Below are positions 9,259 through 16,592 of a DNA stretch of 43,418 nt, piece after piece. The translations under genes were made by a program, and so were the position numbers. The notes beneath the pieces were generated by a model. It saw only the letters and a list, made by a program, of their open reading frames with translations, made no database searches and had not been told where the DNA came from. How positions within the stretch are numbered: the first letter of the stretch is position 1; every line of letters begins with the position of its first letter. The DNA comes from an uncultured SAR324 cluster bacterium (GTDB taxonomy: Bacteria > SAR324 > NAC60-12): NCBI GenBank assembly GCA_902575715.1, contig CACGSI010000006.1, positions 1-43,418 of the forward strand, read 5' to 3'.

Positions 9259-11715
9259 ATGATCGTTGAAATTGCAATAAATTTACCTTTACGAAAAACA
9301 TTTGATTATATCTGGCCAAAAAATTTTTATCGATCCCCGATTATCGGCCTCCAAGTATTAGTACCTTTTGGAATTACCAAAAAAGGCGGTATAGTTGTTA
9401 AAATAAAAAATCATTCCAAATTTACTGCTAAATTAAAAAATGTTGACCAAATTGTGAATGAAACCCCTATATTTTCAGAGGAAATTTTAGATCTTTCAAA
9501 ATGGGCTTCAAAATATTATTTTTGTGGTTGGGGTGAAACTCTTAATGCTGCGATACCAGGAGGTCTATCTTTAAGATTCCTTATAAATTATAGCGCTAAA
9601 AAAAAAATACTTCCTAATCAAGAGTTAATTAGTAAAAAAATACAATCTTTGCTACTCAAAAAAAAATCATGGACCGAAAAAGATTGGTTAAAATGTAATC
9701 CTAATAAAAAAGAAAAAGTTATTTTAAATAATTGGATCACTAACAAAGATGTAGAACAAACATATTTTCTACTGGGGCAAAAAAATAAACAAAAAATGGA
9801 ACGTTGGATTCAATTAACCAAACCTTTGGATTTTATAAAAAGAAAAAATCGTAGAAAAACTAAACGCGAGCAAATTTTAGAAATACTCAAAGAAACTCCT
9901 AGTATTAGCTTGAATGATGTTAAAAATAGAGTTAGCTCTCCACTACAAGTTGTAAATAAACTCAGAAATGATGGTATATTAGAATTTTTTGAAAAAAGAG
10001 TTTATAGAAGATTTTTAGATGGAGGTCTACCAAGAATTGAACCTTTTAAAATTCTTAATGAAGAACAAAAAATAGTATTCGAAAAAATTTATAACTCTGT
10101 TGGTAAAGGCGATTATAGTACATTTCTTTTAGAAGGAATTACTGGAAGCGGCAAAACTGAAGTATACCTTCACACGGTGCACGCAACATTAAATTTAGGG
10201 AAATCAGCCTTAATTCTTGTTCCAGAAATTTCATTAACTCCACAGCTTGTTAATCGTTTCCGTTCTCGTTTTGGTGATCTTGTAGCTGTTTTGCACAGTG
10301 GAATGGATGATTCGGAAAGATTTGATGAATGGAGCAGAGTAAAAAATGGGCAAGCTAATATTGTAATTGGTGCTAGAAGTGCAGTTTTTTCTCCACTAAA
10401 AAATTTAGGTCTTATAATAATTGATGAAGAGCATGACACTTCTTATAAACAAAGTGAATCTCCTCGTTATCATGGTAGAGATACCGCAATTTATAGAGGA
10501 TTTATTTCAAATTCTACAGTTTTACTAGGATCTGCTACGCCTTCTCTAGAATCATCTCAGAATGTAATAAATGGCAAATATATTCATGTAAGACTAAATT
10601 CTAGAATAGACGATGCAGTTTTACCAACGGTAAAACTTTTAGATATGAAAATTGAACCTCGTCAAAAAGGAAGTCCTTACTTTACTGCGGAATTAGTAGA
10701 AGCTATCAGGCTTCGCCTCTTGAAAAAAGAACAAAGTATTATTTTTTTAAATCGTAGAGGTTTTGCACCTTTGGTAAGATGCAATGATTGTGATATGACC
10801 TACACTTGTCCTAATTGTTCTCTAAGCCTAGTTTACCATCTAGGAAATAATAATTTAAGATGTCATCAGTGCGATTATTATAGAATAATTGATCAAAACT
10901 GTGTGTTTTGCGGTAGTAATAACCGTCCAAAAATAATAGGGACTGGAACTGAACAAATTGAAGACAATTTAAAAATTTTTTTTCCAGAAGCTCGCATTCT
11001 AAGAATGGATAGAGATACTTTGCATGGGAAACATGCTCTTTCTAAAATGCATGAACGAATTAGAAACCATGAAGTAGATATAATTATTGGAACTCAGTTA
11101 GTTGCAAAAGGGCATGATTTCCCTGAGGTCACACTAGTAGGCGTTATTTTATCAGATTTGTCTCTTAATATACCTGATTTTCGCTCTAGTGAAAGGACTT
11201 TTCAGCTTTTAACCCAAGTAGCTGGAAGAGCTGGAAGAGGTAAGAAACCAGGATTAGTTATTATTCAAACGTATAACCCAAATCACCATAGTTTTTTGTG
11301 TGCTAAAAATCACGATAATTATAAATTTAATAAAATGGAGCTCGAACGAAGAATATTACAACAAATGCCACCTTTTTGTTCGATGACAATGATAATATTT
11401 AGTAGTCCAAATGAAGAACGAGCAAAATTAATGTCATACGAAATTTTTGAAAAAATAAATAAATTTTGTGAAAACAAAAAAAAAGAGATTAAAAATTCTA
11501 ATTTAAAATTAGAAAAAAATAATGAGTTAAATATAGTTGGTCCTATTGAAGCCCCCATCAAAAAACTCCGCAATAGATTTAGGTGGCAAATTTTCCTGAA
11601 AGCGAATAATATCAACAGCATCTTACTTTTGTTAAATAATATTTTTGAACCTGCTATTCAAAAAAAACGTCATGAATTAATACAAGTTGATGTCGATGCT
11701 CACAACATAATTTAG
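9259..11715 (+). CDS. priA: Primosomal protein N' (replication restart helicase PriA)
   Basis: PriA recognises stalled or D-loop forks and reloads the replicative helicase. The 818-residue product has the N-terminal 3'-DNA-binding domain, a winged-helix segment (about 200-260), the helicase Walker A GITGSGKT (about 293-300), the DEEH box at 389-392, and the zinc-binding insertion with cysteines from residue 508 (CNDC, CPNC, CHQC, CVFC). GTGTEQIED and VAGRAGRGKKPG are later helicase motifs. Length and order are normal. It is the last gene of the operon beginning with the racemase-like gene, 3 nt downstream of the cupin gene. Confidence 0.95.
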   Translation: MIVEIAINLPLRKTFDYIWPKNFYRSPIIGLQVLVPFGITKKGGIVVKIKNHSKFTAKLKNVDQIVNETPIFSEEILDLSKWASKYYFCGWGETLNAAIPGGLSLRFLINYSAKKKILPNQELISKKIQSLLLKKKSWTEKDWLKCNPNKKEKVILNNWITNKDVEQTYFLLGQKNKQKMERWIQLTKPLDFIKRKNRRKTKREQILEILKETPSISLNDVKNRVSSPLQVVNKLRNDGILEFFEKRVYRRFLDGGLPRIEPFKILNEEQKIVFEKIYNSVGKGDYSTFLLEGITGSGKTEVYLHTVHATLNLGKSALILVPEISLTPQLVNRFRSRFGDLVAVLHSGMDDSERFDEWSRVKNGQANIVIGARSAVFSPLKNLGLIIIDEEHDTSYKQSESPRYHGRDTAIYRGFISNSTVLLGSATPSLESSQNVINGKYIHVRLNSRIDDAVLPTVKLLDMKIEPRQKGSPYFTAELVEAIRLRLLKKEQSIIFLNRRGFAPLVRCNDCDMTYTCPNCSLSLVYHLGNNNLRCHQCDYYRIIDQNCVFCGSNNRPKIIGTGTEQIEDNLKIFFPEARILRMDRDTLHGKHALSKMHERIRNHEVDIIIGTQLVAKGHDFPEVTLVGVILSDLSLNIPDFRSSERTFQLLTQVAGRAGRGKKPGLVIIQTYNPNHHSFLCAKNHDNYKFNKMELERRILQQMPPFCSMTMIIFSSPNEERAKLMSYEIFEKINKFCENKKKEIKNSNLKLEKNNELNIVGPIEAPIKKLRNRFRWQIFLKANNINSILLLLNNIFEPAIQKKRHELIQVDVDAHNII

Positions 11716-11754
11716 AAGATTATTTTTTTAAAAAATATTTTTATAGTATAAGAA

Positions 11755-12375
11755 ATGGATTTGACAGTATGGAGTCAGCTTGCATTGATCTGCATTTTAG
11801 GAGCGGTATCTCCAGGACCTAGTCTTGCGGTGATTTTAAAACACTCAATTAAAGGTGGAAGATTTCAAGGATTTTTAGCAGGAATTGGACATGGCCTGGG
11901 AATGACTTTCTATGCTTTGATTGCAGTTATTGGACTAGTTACTTTCTTTGAAAAAATTCCATATTTTTTTCCAATTGCTCAAATTATCGGGGCATTATTT
12001 CTTATATTTTTAGGTACCAAAATGATAATTTCATTTATTGTTAAAAAAAATACTAAAAATAAAAAAGAGGAAAAATTTAGTCAAAAGCAAGGTTTTTTGG
12101 AAGGATTTCTTATTGTTTTTCTAAATCCAAAAATAGCAGCATGGACTTTCGCGCTATTCAGTCAGTTTGTTAAACCTTATGCTACCATATCAGAACAAAT
12201 AATTCTAATTTTTACAGTTGGAGGAATTGACGCTTTTTGGTATTGCATTGTTGCTACAATAACATCAACAAAAATTATGGTCAGCAGATTGAAAAATTAT
12301 GGGAATGTTGTTGACCTAACAATAGGTGTAATACTTATATTATTGGCTTTGAAGATGATTTTAGAGGTTAGCTAA
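11755..12375 (+). CDS. LysE/RhtB family amino-acid exporter
   Basis: This is a 206-residue inner-membrane protein of the LysE/RhtB superfamily, which exports amino acids and related small molecules. The family hallmark is visible at the start (GAVSPGPSLAVILKHSIKGG), followed by five or six hydrophobic segments and a short Lys-rich loop (about 100-117). FLNPKIAAW in the middle is also typical of the family. Substrate cannot be predicted. It follows priA by 39 nt on the same strand and converges with the lipoate-ligase-like gene, 24 nt away. Confidence 0.85.
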   Translation: MDLTVWSQLALICILGAVSPGPSLAVILKHSIKGGRFQGFLAGIGHGLGMTFYALIAVIGLVTFFEKIPYFFPIAQIIGALFLIFLGTKMIISFIVKKNTKNKKEEKFSQKQGFLEGFLIVFLNPKIAAWTFALFSQFVKPYATISEQIILIFTVGGIDAFWYCIVATITSTKIMVSRLKNYGNVVDLTIGVILILLALKMILEVS

Positions 12376-12394
12376 ATAAAGTAATAACTTTATT
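12375..12394. terminator. AT-rich hairpin between convergent genes, possible bidirectional terminator
   Basis: AATAAAGT (12375-12382) and ACTTTATT (12387-12394) form a perfect 8-bp stem with a 4-nt loop, exactly in the 24-nt gap between the convergent lysE-type and lipoate-ligase-like genes. Position supports a shared terminator, but the stem has only one G-C pair and no long U-run follows. Confidence 0.3.
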
Positions 12395-12399
12395 TGTTA

Positions 12400-13224
12400 C
12401 TAACTCTTTATAGACTTGAATTTTTTCTCATAATTAGAAATTGAACTTAGTTCTTCATCATTCCAAAACTTATATTCCCATTCCAAATCAAACGTTTCCT
12501 GAAAACTCTTATTTATTAATTCTTTTATTTTATTTTTTGAGACTCTAGGGAAAACCCCTGTAGATTCCAATGAATGTATTTTTTGAGTTAAATATTTAAT
12601 ATTAACATTTGGGAACATTTTTGAAATAAGATAAAAAGAATCATTTAATAGAATTGAACCATGCTGTAAAAAAACTCTTTTTGAAGAATTATTTGTAATG
12701 TTAATTTTTTTTACTTTTTGGGCATTTCCTATAATTTTCTTGCCTTCTACGAGAATTTCATAATTTGATGGAACAGCAAAACATATATGGTTATCCAAAT
12801 TTTTAATTTGCTTTTTATTGTTGTAGTACTGAGGATTGAGTCCCAATTCTTTAAAAAATTTGTAGAATCCTTTTGAGATATATCTATAGTTTTCAAGAAC
12901 ATTACCACTAAATTTAGAATTTAAAATACTTCCAACAAATGAATAAGTAATATCAAATCCATGAAGAACCGCTTTTCCACCAGTAATTCTCCTAATTACA
13001 GGTATTCCCTGATTTTCGCATTCTGAAAGGTTAATCCCTTCGTCTACCACTTCGTTCCTACCTATAGAAATTGTTGGAGTTTCCCATTCATATATCCTAA
13101 AAACGGGTTTTGAATTATAAATAAAACTTTCTAACAAAAACTGATCTGCAGCCATATTAAAACTACCTGATCTCGGAATATCAATAATCAATCTCCAAAC
13201 ATTATTTTTTTTCCTAAATCTCAT
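12400..13224 (-). CDS. Lipoate-protein ligase A / octanoyltransferase family protein
   Basis: A 274-residue member of the BPL/LplA/LipB fold, which attaches lipoyl or octanoyl groups to the E2 and GcvH domains of 2-oxoacid dehydrogenases and the glycine-cleavage system. Seen: NMAADQFLLE near the N-terminus, RIYEWETPTISIGRNE, the core RRITGGKAVLHG (about residues 78-89), IGNAQKVKK with a candidate catalytic Lys, and LQHGSILL. The QHGS element is also typical of LipM-type octanoyltransferases, so ligase versus transferase is not settled. Its ATG overlaps the ybaB stop (ATGA), so it is translationally coupled and is the last gene of the dnaX-ybaB transcript, in the place where recR often sits. 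Confidence 0.8.
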   Translation of the reverse strand: MRFRKKNNVWRLIIDIPRSGSFNMAADQFLLESFIYNSKPVFRIYEWETPTISIGRNEVVDEGINLSECENQGIPVIRRITGGKAVLHGFDITYSFVGSILNSKFSGNVLENYRYISKGFYKFFKELGLNPQYYNNKKQIKNLDNHICFAVPSNYEILVEGKKIIGNAQKVKKINITNNSSKRVFLQHGSILLNDSFYLISKMFPNVNIKYLTQKIHSLESTGVFPRVSKNKIKELINKSFQETFDLEWEYKFWNDEELSSISNYEKKFKSIKS

Positions 13225-13556
13225 TTTTTTGGATTTAGTAAACTTGAAATATCAAATCCTCCTGCCATTTTCCCTAATTCCTTACCAAGAGAATTTTGAA
13301 TGTTTGTTTGACTTTTTCTAAAACCTTCATTAACAGCAGAAAGAATTAAATCTTGTAAAGTTTCTATATCATTTGCATCAACAACTTCAGGGTCAATTTC
13401 AATACTTAGTGCTTCTTGTTTCCCATTAAAAGTCATTTTTACCATTTCTCCCCCAACCGAAACATCAAAAGTTTGTTTAGCAAGTTCTTCTTGTTGTTGC
13501 TTCATATTTTCAGAGAGTTCCTGTGCTTTTTTCATCATTTCGTTCATATCTATCAT
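13221..13556 (-). CDS. ybaB: YbaB/EbfC family nucleoid-associated protein
   Basis: YbaB/EbfC proteins are small dimeric DNA-binding proteins almost always encoded next to dnaX. The 111-residue product has the N-terminal amphipathic helix rich in Met/Gln (MNEMMKKAQELSENMKQQQ), the central GGEMVKMTFNGKQEALSIEIDPEV strand region, and a C-terminal helix plus a Met/Gly-rich end (KMAGGFDISSLLNP). It begins 63 nt after dnaX and ends overlapping the lipoate-ligase-like gene by 4 nt. Confidence 0.92.
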   Translation of the reverse strand: MIDMNEMMKKAQELSENMKQQQEELAKQTFDVSVGGEMVKMTFNGKQEALSIEIDPEVVDANDIETLQDLILSAVNEGFRKSQTNIQNSLGKELGKMAGGFDISSLLNPKK

Positions 13557-13619
13557 TGCTTTTCCATTTAATTAAAGATTAAATTAATTTAATAATATAA
13601 AGAGTAACTAAATACCTAA

Positions 13620-15530
13620 TCATTCATCTGGCAATTTTATTTCATTAATTTTACTATTTTTAAACACTGAAAGTACTTTCTTAACCTGAGGTGATTCAAT
13701 TGCTTTCTCTTTTTTTTCTTTTTTTGCCTCTTCAATCATAAATTCTTGGTATTCTGCTATTGTTTGTTTTGAAGAATTAGATTTGTTTCCATTAATAATA
13801 ATTTTAATAGTATGACCACTCAAATCAGTAGCTATTTTTTCTAATTTTTCAATGCTATTTTGATCGATTAAAGAAGAATAATTACCTACTTTAAAAATTA
13901 AATTAATTTGAGATTCTGAAAATCTTTGTGGAATAGCATTCCTTATAAAACTAGCAAGTTTAGGAGATATTTTCTGAGCTTCTTCAGAAAATTTAAACCA
14001 TTCTTCCGGAGGCTTTTTTTGCTCACTTAAGGAATTTTTATGATCGTTGATCTCTTCATCATTTAATTCCAAATTAAATGATTTTATTTTTTTATTTTCC
14101 GATAATTTTAAATCTTGACTTGTTTCATAACTAGCTAAAGAACTATCTTTTTTTTTATTAGAATACAAATTATTTTCACTAGAATTACCATTAACTCCAT
14201 TCTCTTGAGAGGAGCTATGTTGAATATCAAATTTTTTCTCAGATACTATATCTATTTGTTTTGATTTGTCAGATTCTTCATTTTCTTCGAAAGAATATGA
14301 TTCATATTTTTCATCTTCATTGGTTTTTGTCTCTAGATTTTTTTTCAAAACATATTTATTACTTACTGTTTTTTTTTTTGATATTTCTAAATTTTTTAAA
14401 TTTTTTATTTCATTAATAATTTCATCAATACCTATAATACTATCAACAGATGTTATCTGAAGAATAGTCATTTCAAAACATATTTTGGAATGAGCACTCA
14501 CCTTTAATCGTTCTTCAAGTTGAAGTAAAATTTGAAAAATTTGCTGTAATTCATCAATTTTGACAGATTTCGCTAATTTTTGAAAAACTTCCAAATCATC
14601 TGATACAATATCTTGAAATAAATCTGTGTCTGTTCCAACTGACTTTACAATAGAAACAGTTTTTATAGTATTTAAAAGGTCAGACAAAATATCATTAATA
14701 TCGTAACCTCGTTCTTGAAGTTTTTGAAAATTTATTAATGCTAGATTATTTTTTTTATTTATAAGCGCTTCAATCAGTGAAAACCGAGATTCATGATCTA
14801 GTATTCCCAAAATTTGTGAAACTTTTTCATCTGATACTTCTTCCTCTGCAACGCTTAAAATTTGATCTATTGCTGTTAAAGCATCCCTCATCCCTCCAAA
14901 AGAATGATGTGCTATCATTTCCAATGATTTACGAGAAATCAATAATTTTTCATTTTTAATTATTTGTTCTAGATAATCCGATATCTTCTTAACAGAAATC
15001 CTTAAAAAATCATACCGTTGGCATCGAGAAATAATGGTTTGGGGAATTTTATGGGGGTCAGTGGTTGCAAAAATGAACTTGACAAATTCTGGAGGTTCCT
15101 CAAGAGTTTTTAAAAGAGCATTGAAAGACTCAAGCGTAAGCATATGAGCTTCATCGATGATATATACTTTATATCGACACCTTGAAGGAACATAATTAAC
15201 ATTTCCCCTCAATTCACGTATATTATCAATACCCCTATTAGAGGCGGCATCTATTTCAAATATATCAGGTGAAGCATTATTGTTTATATCAATACAATTT
15301 ATGCAATTGTTACATGGATTGCCATTCTCAGGATTTAAACAATTTATTGCTCTAGCTAATATTCTAGCAGCACTTGTTTTACCTACCCCTCGAGAACCGG
15401 TAAACAAAAATGCATGAGCAACCCTATTGGTGTGAACAGCATTTTTCAAAATTTCAGAATTTATTTCTTGCCCAATCAAATCATCAAATCGACGAGGGCG
15501 CATCCTACGCGCAAGTACTAAATATGACAT
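13620..15530 (-). CDS. dnaX: DNA polymerase III subunits tau/gamma
   Basis: DnaX is the clamp-loader ATPase of DNA polymerase III. From the start chosen here (MSYLVLARRMRPRRF) the 636-residue product has Walker A GSRGVGKT (45-52), zinc cysteines C64, C73, C76 and C79, DEAH (126-129) and the SRC sensor (168-170). Domain III ends near residue 375, then comes a long Lys/Glu/Ser-rich linker and a tau-specific C-terminal domain (from about 520). An in-frame ATG at 15575 would add 15 residues, but that stretch lies inside the SRP RNA gene, so the ATG at 15530 is preferred. An A11 run at codons 384-388 is a likely slippage site producing a gamma-like form. It is transcribed just behind the SRP RNA. 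Confidence 0.95.
   Translation of the reverse strand: MSYLVLARRMRPRRFDDLIGQEINSEILKNAVHTNRVAHAFLFTGSRGVGKTSAARILARAINCLNPENGNPCNNCINCIDINNNASPDIFEIDAASNRGIDNIRELRGNVNYVPSRCRYKVYIIDEAHMLTLESFNALLKTLEEPPEFVKFIFATTDPHKIPQTIISRCQRYDFLRISVKKISDYLEQIIKNEKLLISRKSLEMIAHHSFGGMRDALTAIDQILSVAEEEVSDEKVSQILGILDHESRFSLIEALINKKNNLALINFQKLQERGYDINDILSDLLNTIKTVSIVKSVGTDTDLFQDIVSDDLEVFQKLAKSVKIDELQQIFQILLQLEERLKVSAHSKICFEMTILQITSVDSIIGIDEIINEIKNLKNLEISKKKTVSNKYVLKKNLETKTNEDEKYESYSFEENEESDKSKQIDIVSEKKFDIQHSSSQENGVNGNSSENNLYSNKKKDSSLASYETSQDLKLSENKKIKSFNLELNDEEINDHKNSLSEQKKPPEEWFKFSEEAQKISPKLASFIRNAIPQRFSESQINLIFKVGNYSSLIDQNSIEKLEKIATDLSGHTIKIIINGNKSNSSKQTIAEYQEFMIEEAKKEKKEKAIESPQVKKVLSVFKNSKINEIKLPDE
14148..14156 (-). 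other. A9 homopolymer in dnaX, second possible slippage site
   Basis: On the coding strand the codons read AAT AAA AAA AAA GAT, giving nine consecutive A. An added A gives a stop (TAG) after one codon, and a lost A gives a stop after four. It lies in the low-complexity tau linker. It is less convincing than the A11 run upstream because stops are common in shifted frames of AT-rich DNA. Confidence 0.3.
14369..14379 (-). promoter_or_regulatory. A11 run in dnaX: candidate slippage/frameshift site for gamma
   Basis: The coding strand reads TCA AAA AAA AAA ACA at codons 384-388, eleven A in a row, immediately after domain III. With one extra A the frame reads Asn-Ser-Lys-stop; with one A fewer it reads Gln-stop. 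Either event yields a protein of about 388-390 residues, close to the domain I-III gamma form. E. coli makes gamma by -1 frameshifting at A AAA AAG, and Thermus thermophilus by transcriptional slippage on an A9 run. Confidence 0.5.
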
Positions 15531-15555
15531 TAATGGAAATCCAAATCTTAGATAG

Positions 15556-15650
15556 GTGGCTGAGGGTTGCGGCACATCTACGAAATCTTAGTGCTGCTTC
15601 CGTTAGGATCTGACACGGTTCGAGTTCTTCGATTGCGCATCCTCAGCCAT
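15556..15650 (-). ncRNA. ffs: Signal recognition particle RNA (small bacterial, 4.5S type)
   Basis: Read on the minus strand, GGCTGAGG (15648-15641) pairs with CCTCAGCC (15565-15558) to close a long hairpin of about 95 nt. The apex contains the Ffh-binding helix 8 signature GTCAGATCC, a UAAC tetraloop, then GGAAGCAGC. This matches 4.5S RNA except that the common GGAA tetraloop is replaced by UAAC, which fits the alternative URRC class. The RNA ends about 25 nt before the dnaX ATG with no terminator between, so it is probably processed from, or promoter-linked to, the dnaX transcript. The ends are estimates to within a few bases. Confidence 0.88.
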
Positions 15651-15905
15651 CAGAAGTGTTTTTTCTGATAAAACCAATCAAACAAGTTGTAACATTATTA
15701 AATACTAATTTAATTAACAAGTTTTGGCAATTTAAATTTTGAAGATTTTTAAATATTTTTAATATTAATTAAATAATATTTATAAAATATTATTATATAT
15801 AAAAATTAGTAATAAACTAACTATTCTTCACAAATACCATTAATAATGCTAAAATGAATATATAAAAAGTTTTGTTATTTAAAAACTAAAAATAGTGTTT
15901 ATTCT
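15651..15905. promoter_or_regulatory. Divergent intergenic region (SRP RNA/dnaX versus HTH-EIIA gene)
   Basis: This 255-nt AT-rich spacer must hold the promoters for the SRP RNA-dnaX transcript (minus) and the HTH-EIIA-ClC pair (plus). A 7-bp inverted repeat (ATCAGAA at 15649-15655, TTCTGAT at 15663-15669) abuts the SRP RNA 5' end. No promoter boxes stand out clearly from the AT-rich background, and no gene is visible. Confidence 0.4.
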
Positions 15906-16592
15906 ATGAACAAGTTGCTAGAAGTATCTGACGTGGTAAAAATGCTACGAGTTCCAAAAGGGACAATTTTTCGTTGGATAAAGCAAGGAGATATACCATG
16001 CATTGAGCGTAATGGAATTTATATTTTTAATAAATCAACTCTCGAAACTTGGGCTGCATCTAAGAATATTTTACTTAAAAAAAAACAATTTAATGATACC
16101 ATAAATGAAAAAAATGTAAATTCTTATAGTTCAGCACTGATTGAAGCTATATTTGCCGGTAATGTATTTAAAAATATCAATTGTTCTTCAGTTGAAAATT
16201 TTTTTTTAGAAATACCCAAACATATAAAGTTTTCAAATAAGTTTGAAACTTATTTACCTGATCTTTTAACAAAAAGAGAGAAACTTGGGACCACATCTAT
16301 TGGAAGTGGTATCGCGATTCCTCATCCTATTAATCTTTTAGGAAATAAAATATCTAAATCAATGATTGCTACTTTTTTTTTAAAAAAACACCTAGACTTC
16401 GATTCCGCAGATAAAATCCCCGTTTTTGTAGCTTTTGTATTAATGAGTAAGAATTCATCAGAACATTTAGATCTACTTTCAAAACTTACCCAATTTATAA
16501 ATTATTCTGAGACAATCGATTTTCTTAGAAAATCTCCTTCACTAGAAAAATTAATTGACCAAATTCAAAAAACTCTTGCTGAAAATATTTAA
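15906..16592 (+). CDS. HTH domain-PTS EIIA (fructose/nitrogen type) fusion regulator
   Basis: A 228-residue two-domain protein. Residues 1-52 form an excisionase/MerR-like winged helix (VSDVVKMLRVPKGTIFRWIKQGDIP), and residues of about 75-225 form a PTS EIIA domain of the fructose/PtsN type with the phosphorylatable histidine H140 in GIAIPHP. EIIA-Ntr proteins take phosphate from NPr and control potassium transport, phosphate and nitrogen responses rather than sugar import. No PTS permease is nearby. Its 3' end overlaps the ClC channel gene by 38 nt if that gene starts at TTG 16555, which suggests coupled expression and possibly regulation of ion transport. The domain assignment is firm; the target is inferred. 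Confidence 0.8.
   Translation: MNKLLEVSDVVKMLRVPKGTIFRWIKQGDIPCIERNGIYIFNKSTLETWAASKNILLKKKQFNDTINEKNVNSYSSALIEAIFAGNVFKNINCSSVENFFLEIPKHIKFSNKFETYLPDLLTKREKLGTTSIGSGIAIPHPINLLGNKISKSMIATFFLKKHLDFDSADKIPVFVAFVLMSKNSSEHLDLLSKLTQFINYSETIDFLRKSPSLEKLIDQIQKTLAENI

Noticed and set aside
15531..15575. Longer dnaX start adding 15 residues
   Set aside because: The extra codons overlap the SRP RNA gene and read its 3' strand; the conserved DnaX start (LARRMRPRRFDDLIGQ) begins right after the ATG at 15530.
15649..15669. 7-bp inverted repeat at the SRP RNA 5' end as a terminator
   Set aside because: No gene reads into it from the side that would need termination and it lacks a U-run after the stem; it is noted only as part of the upstream region.
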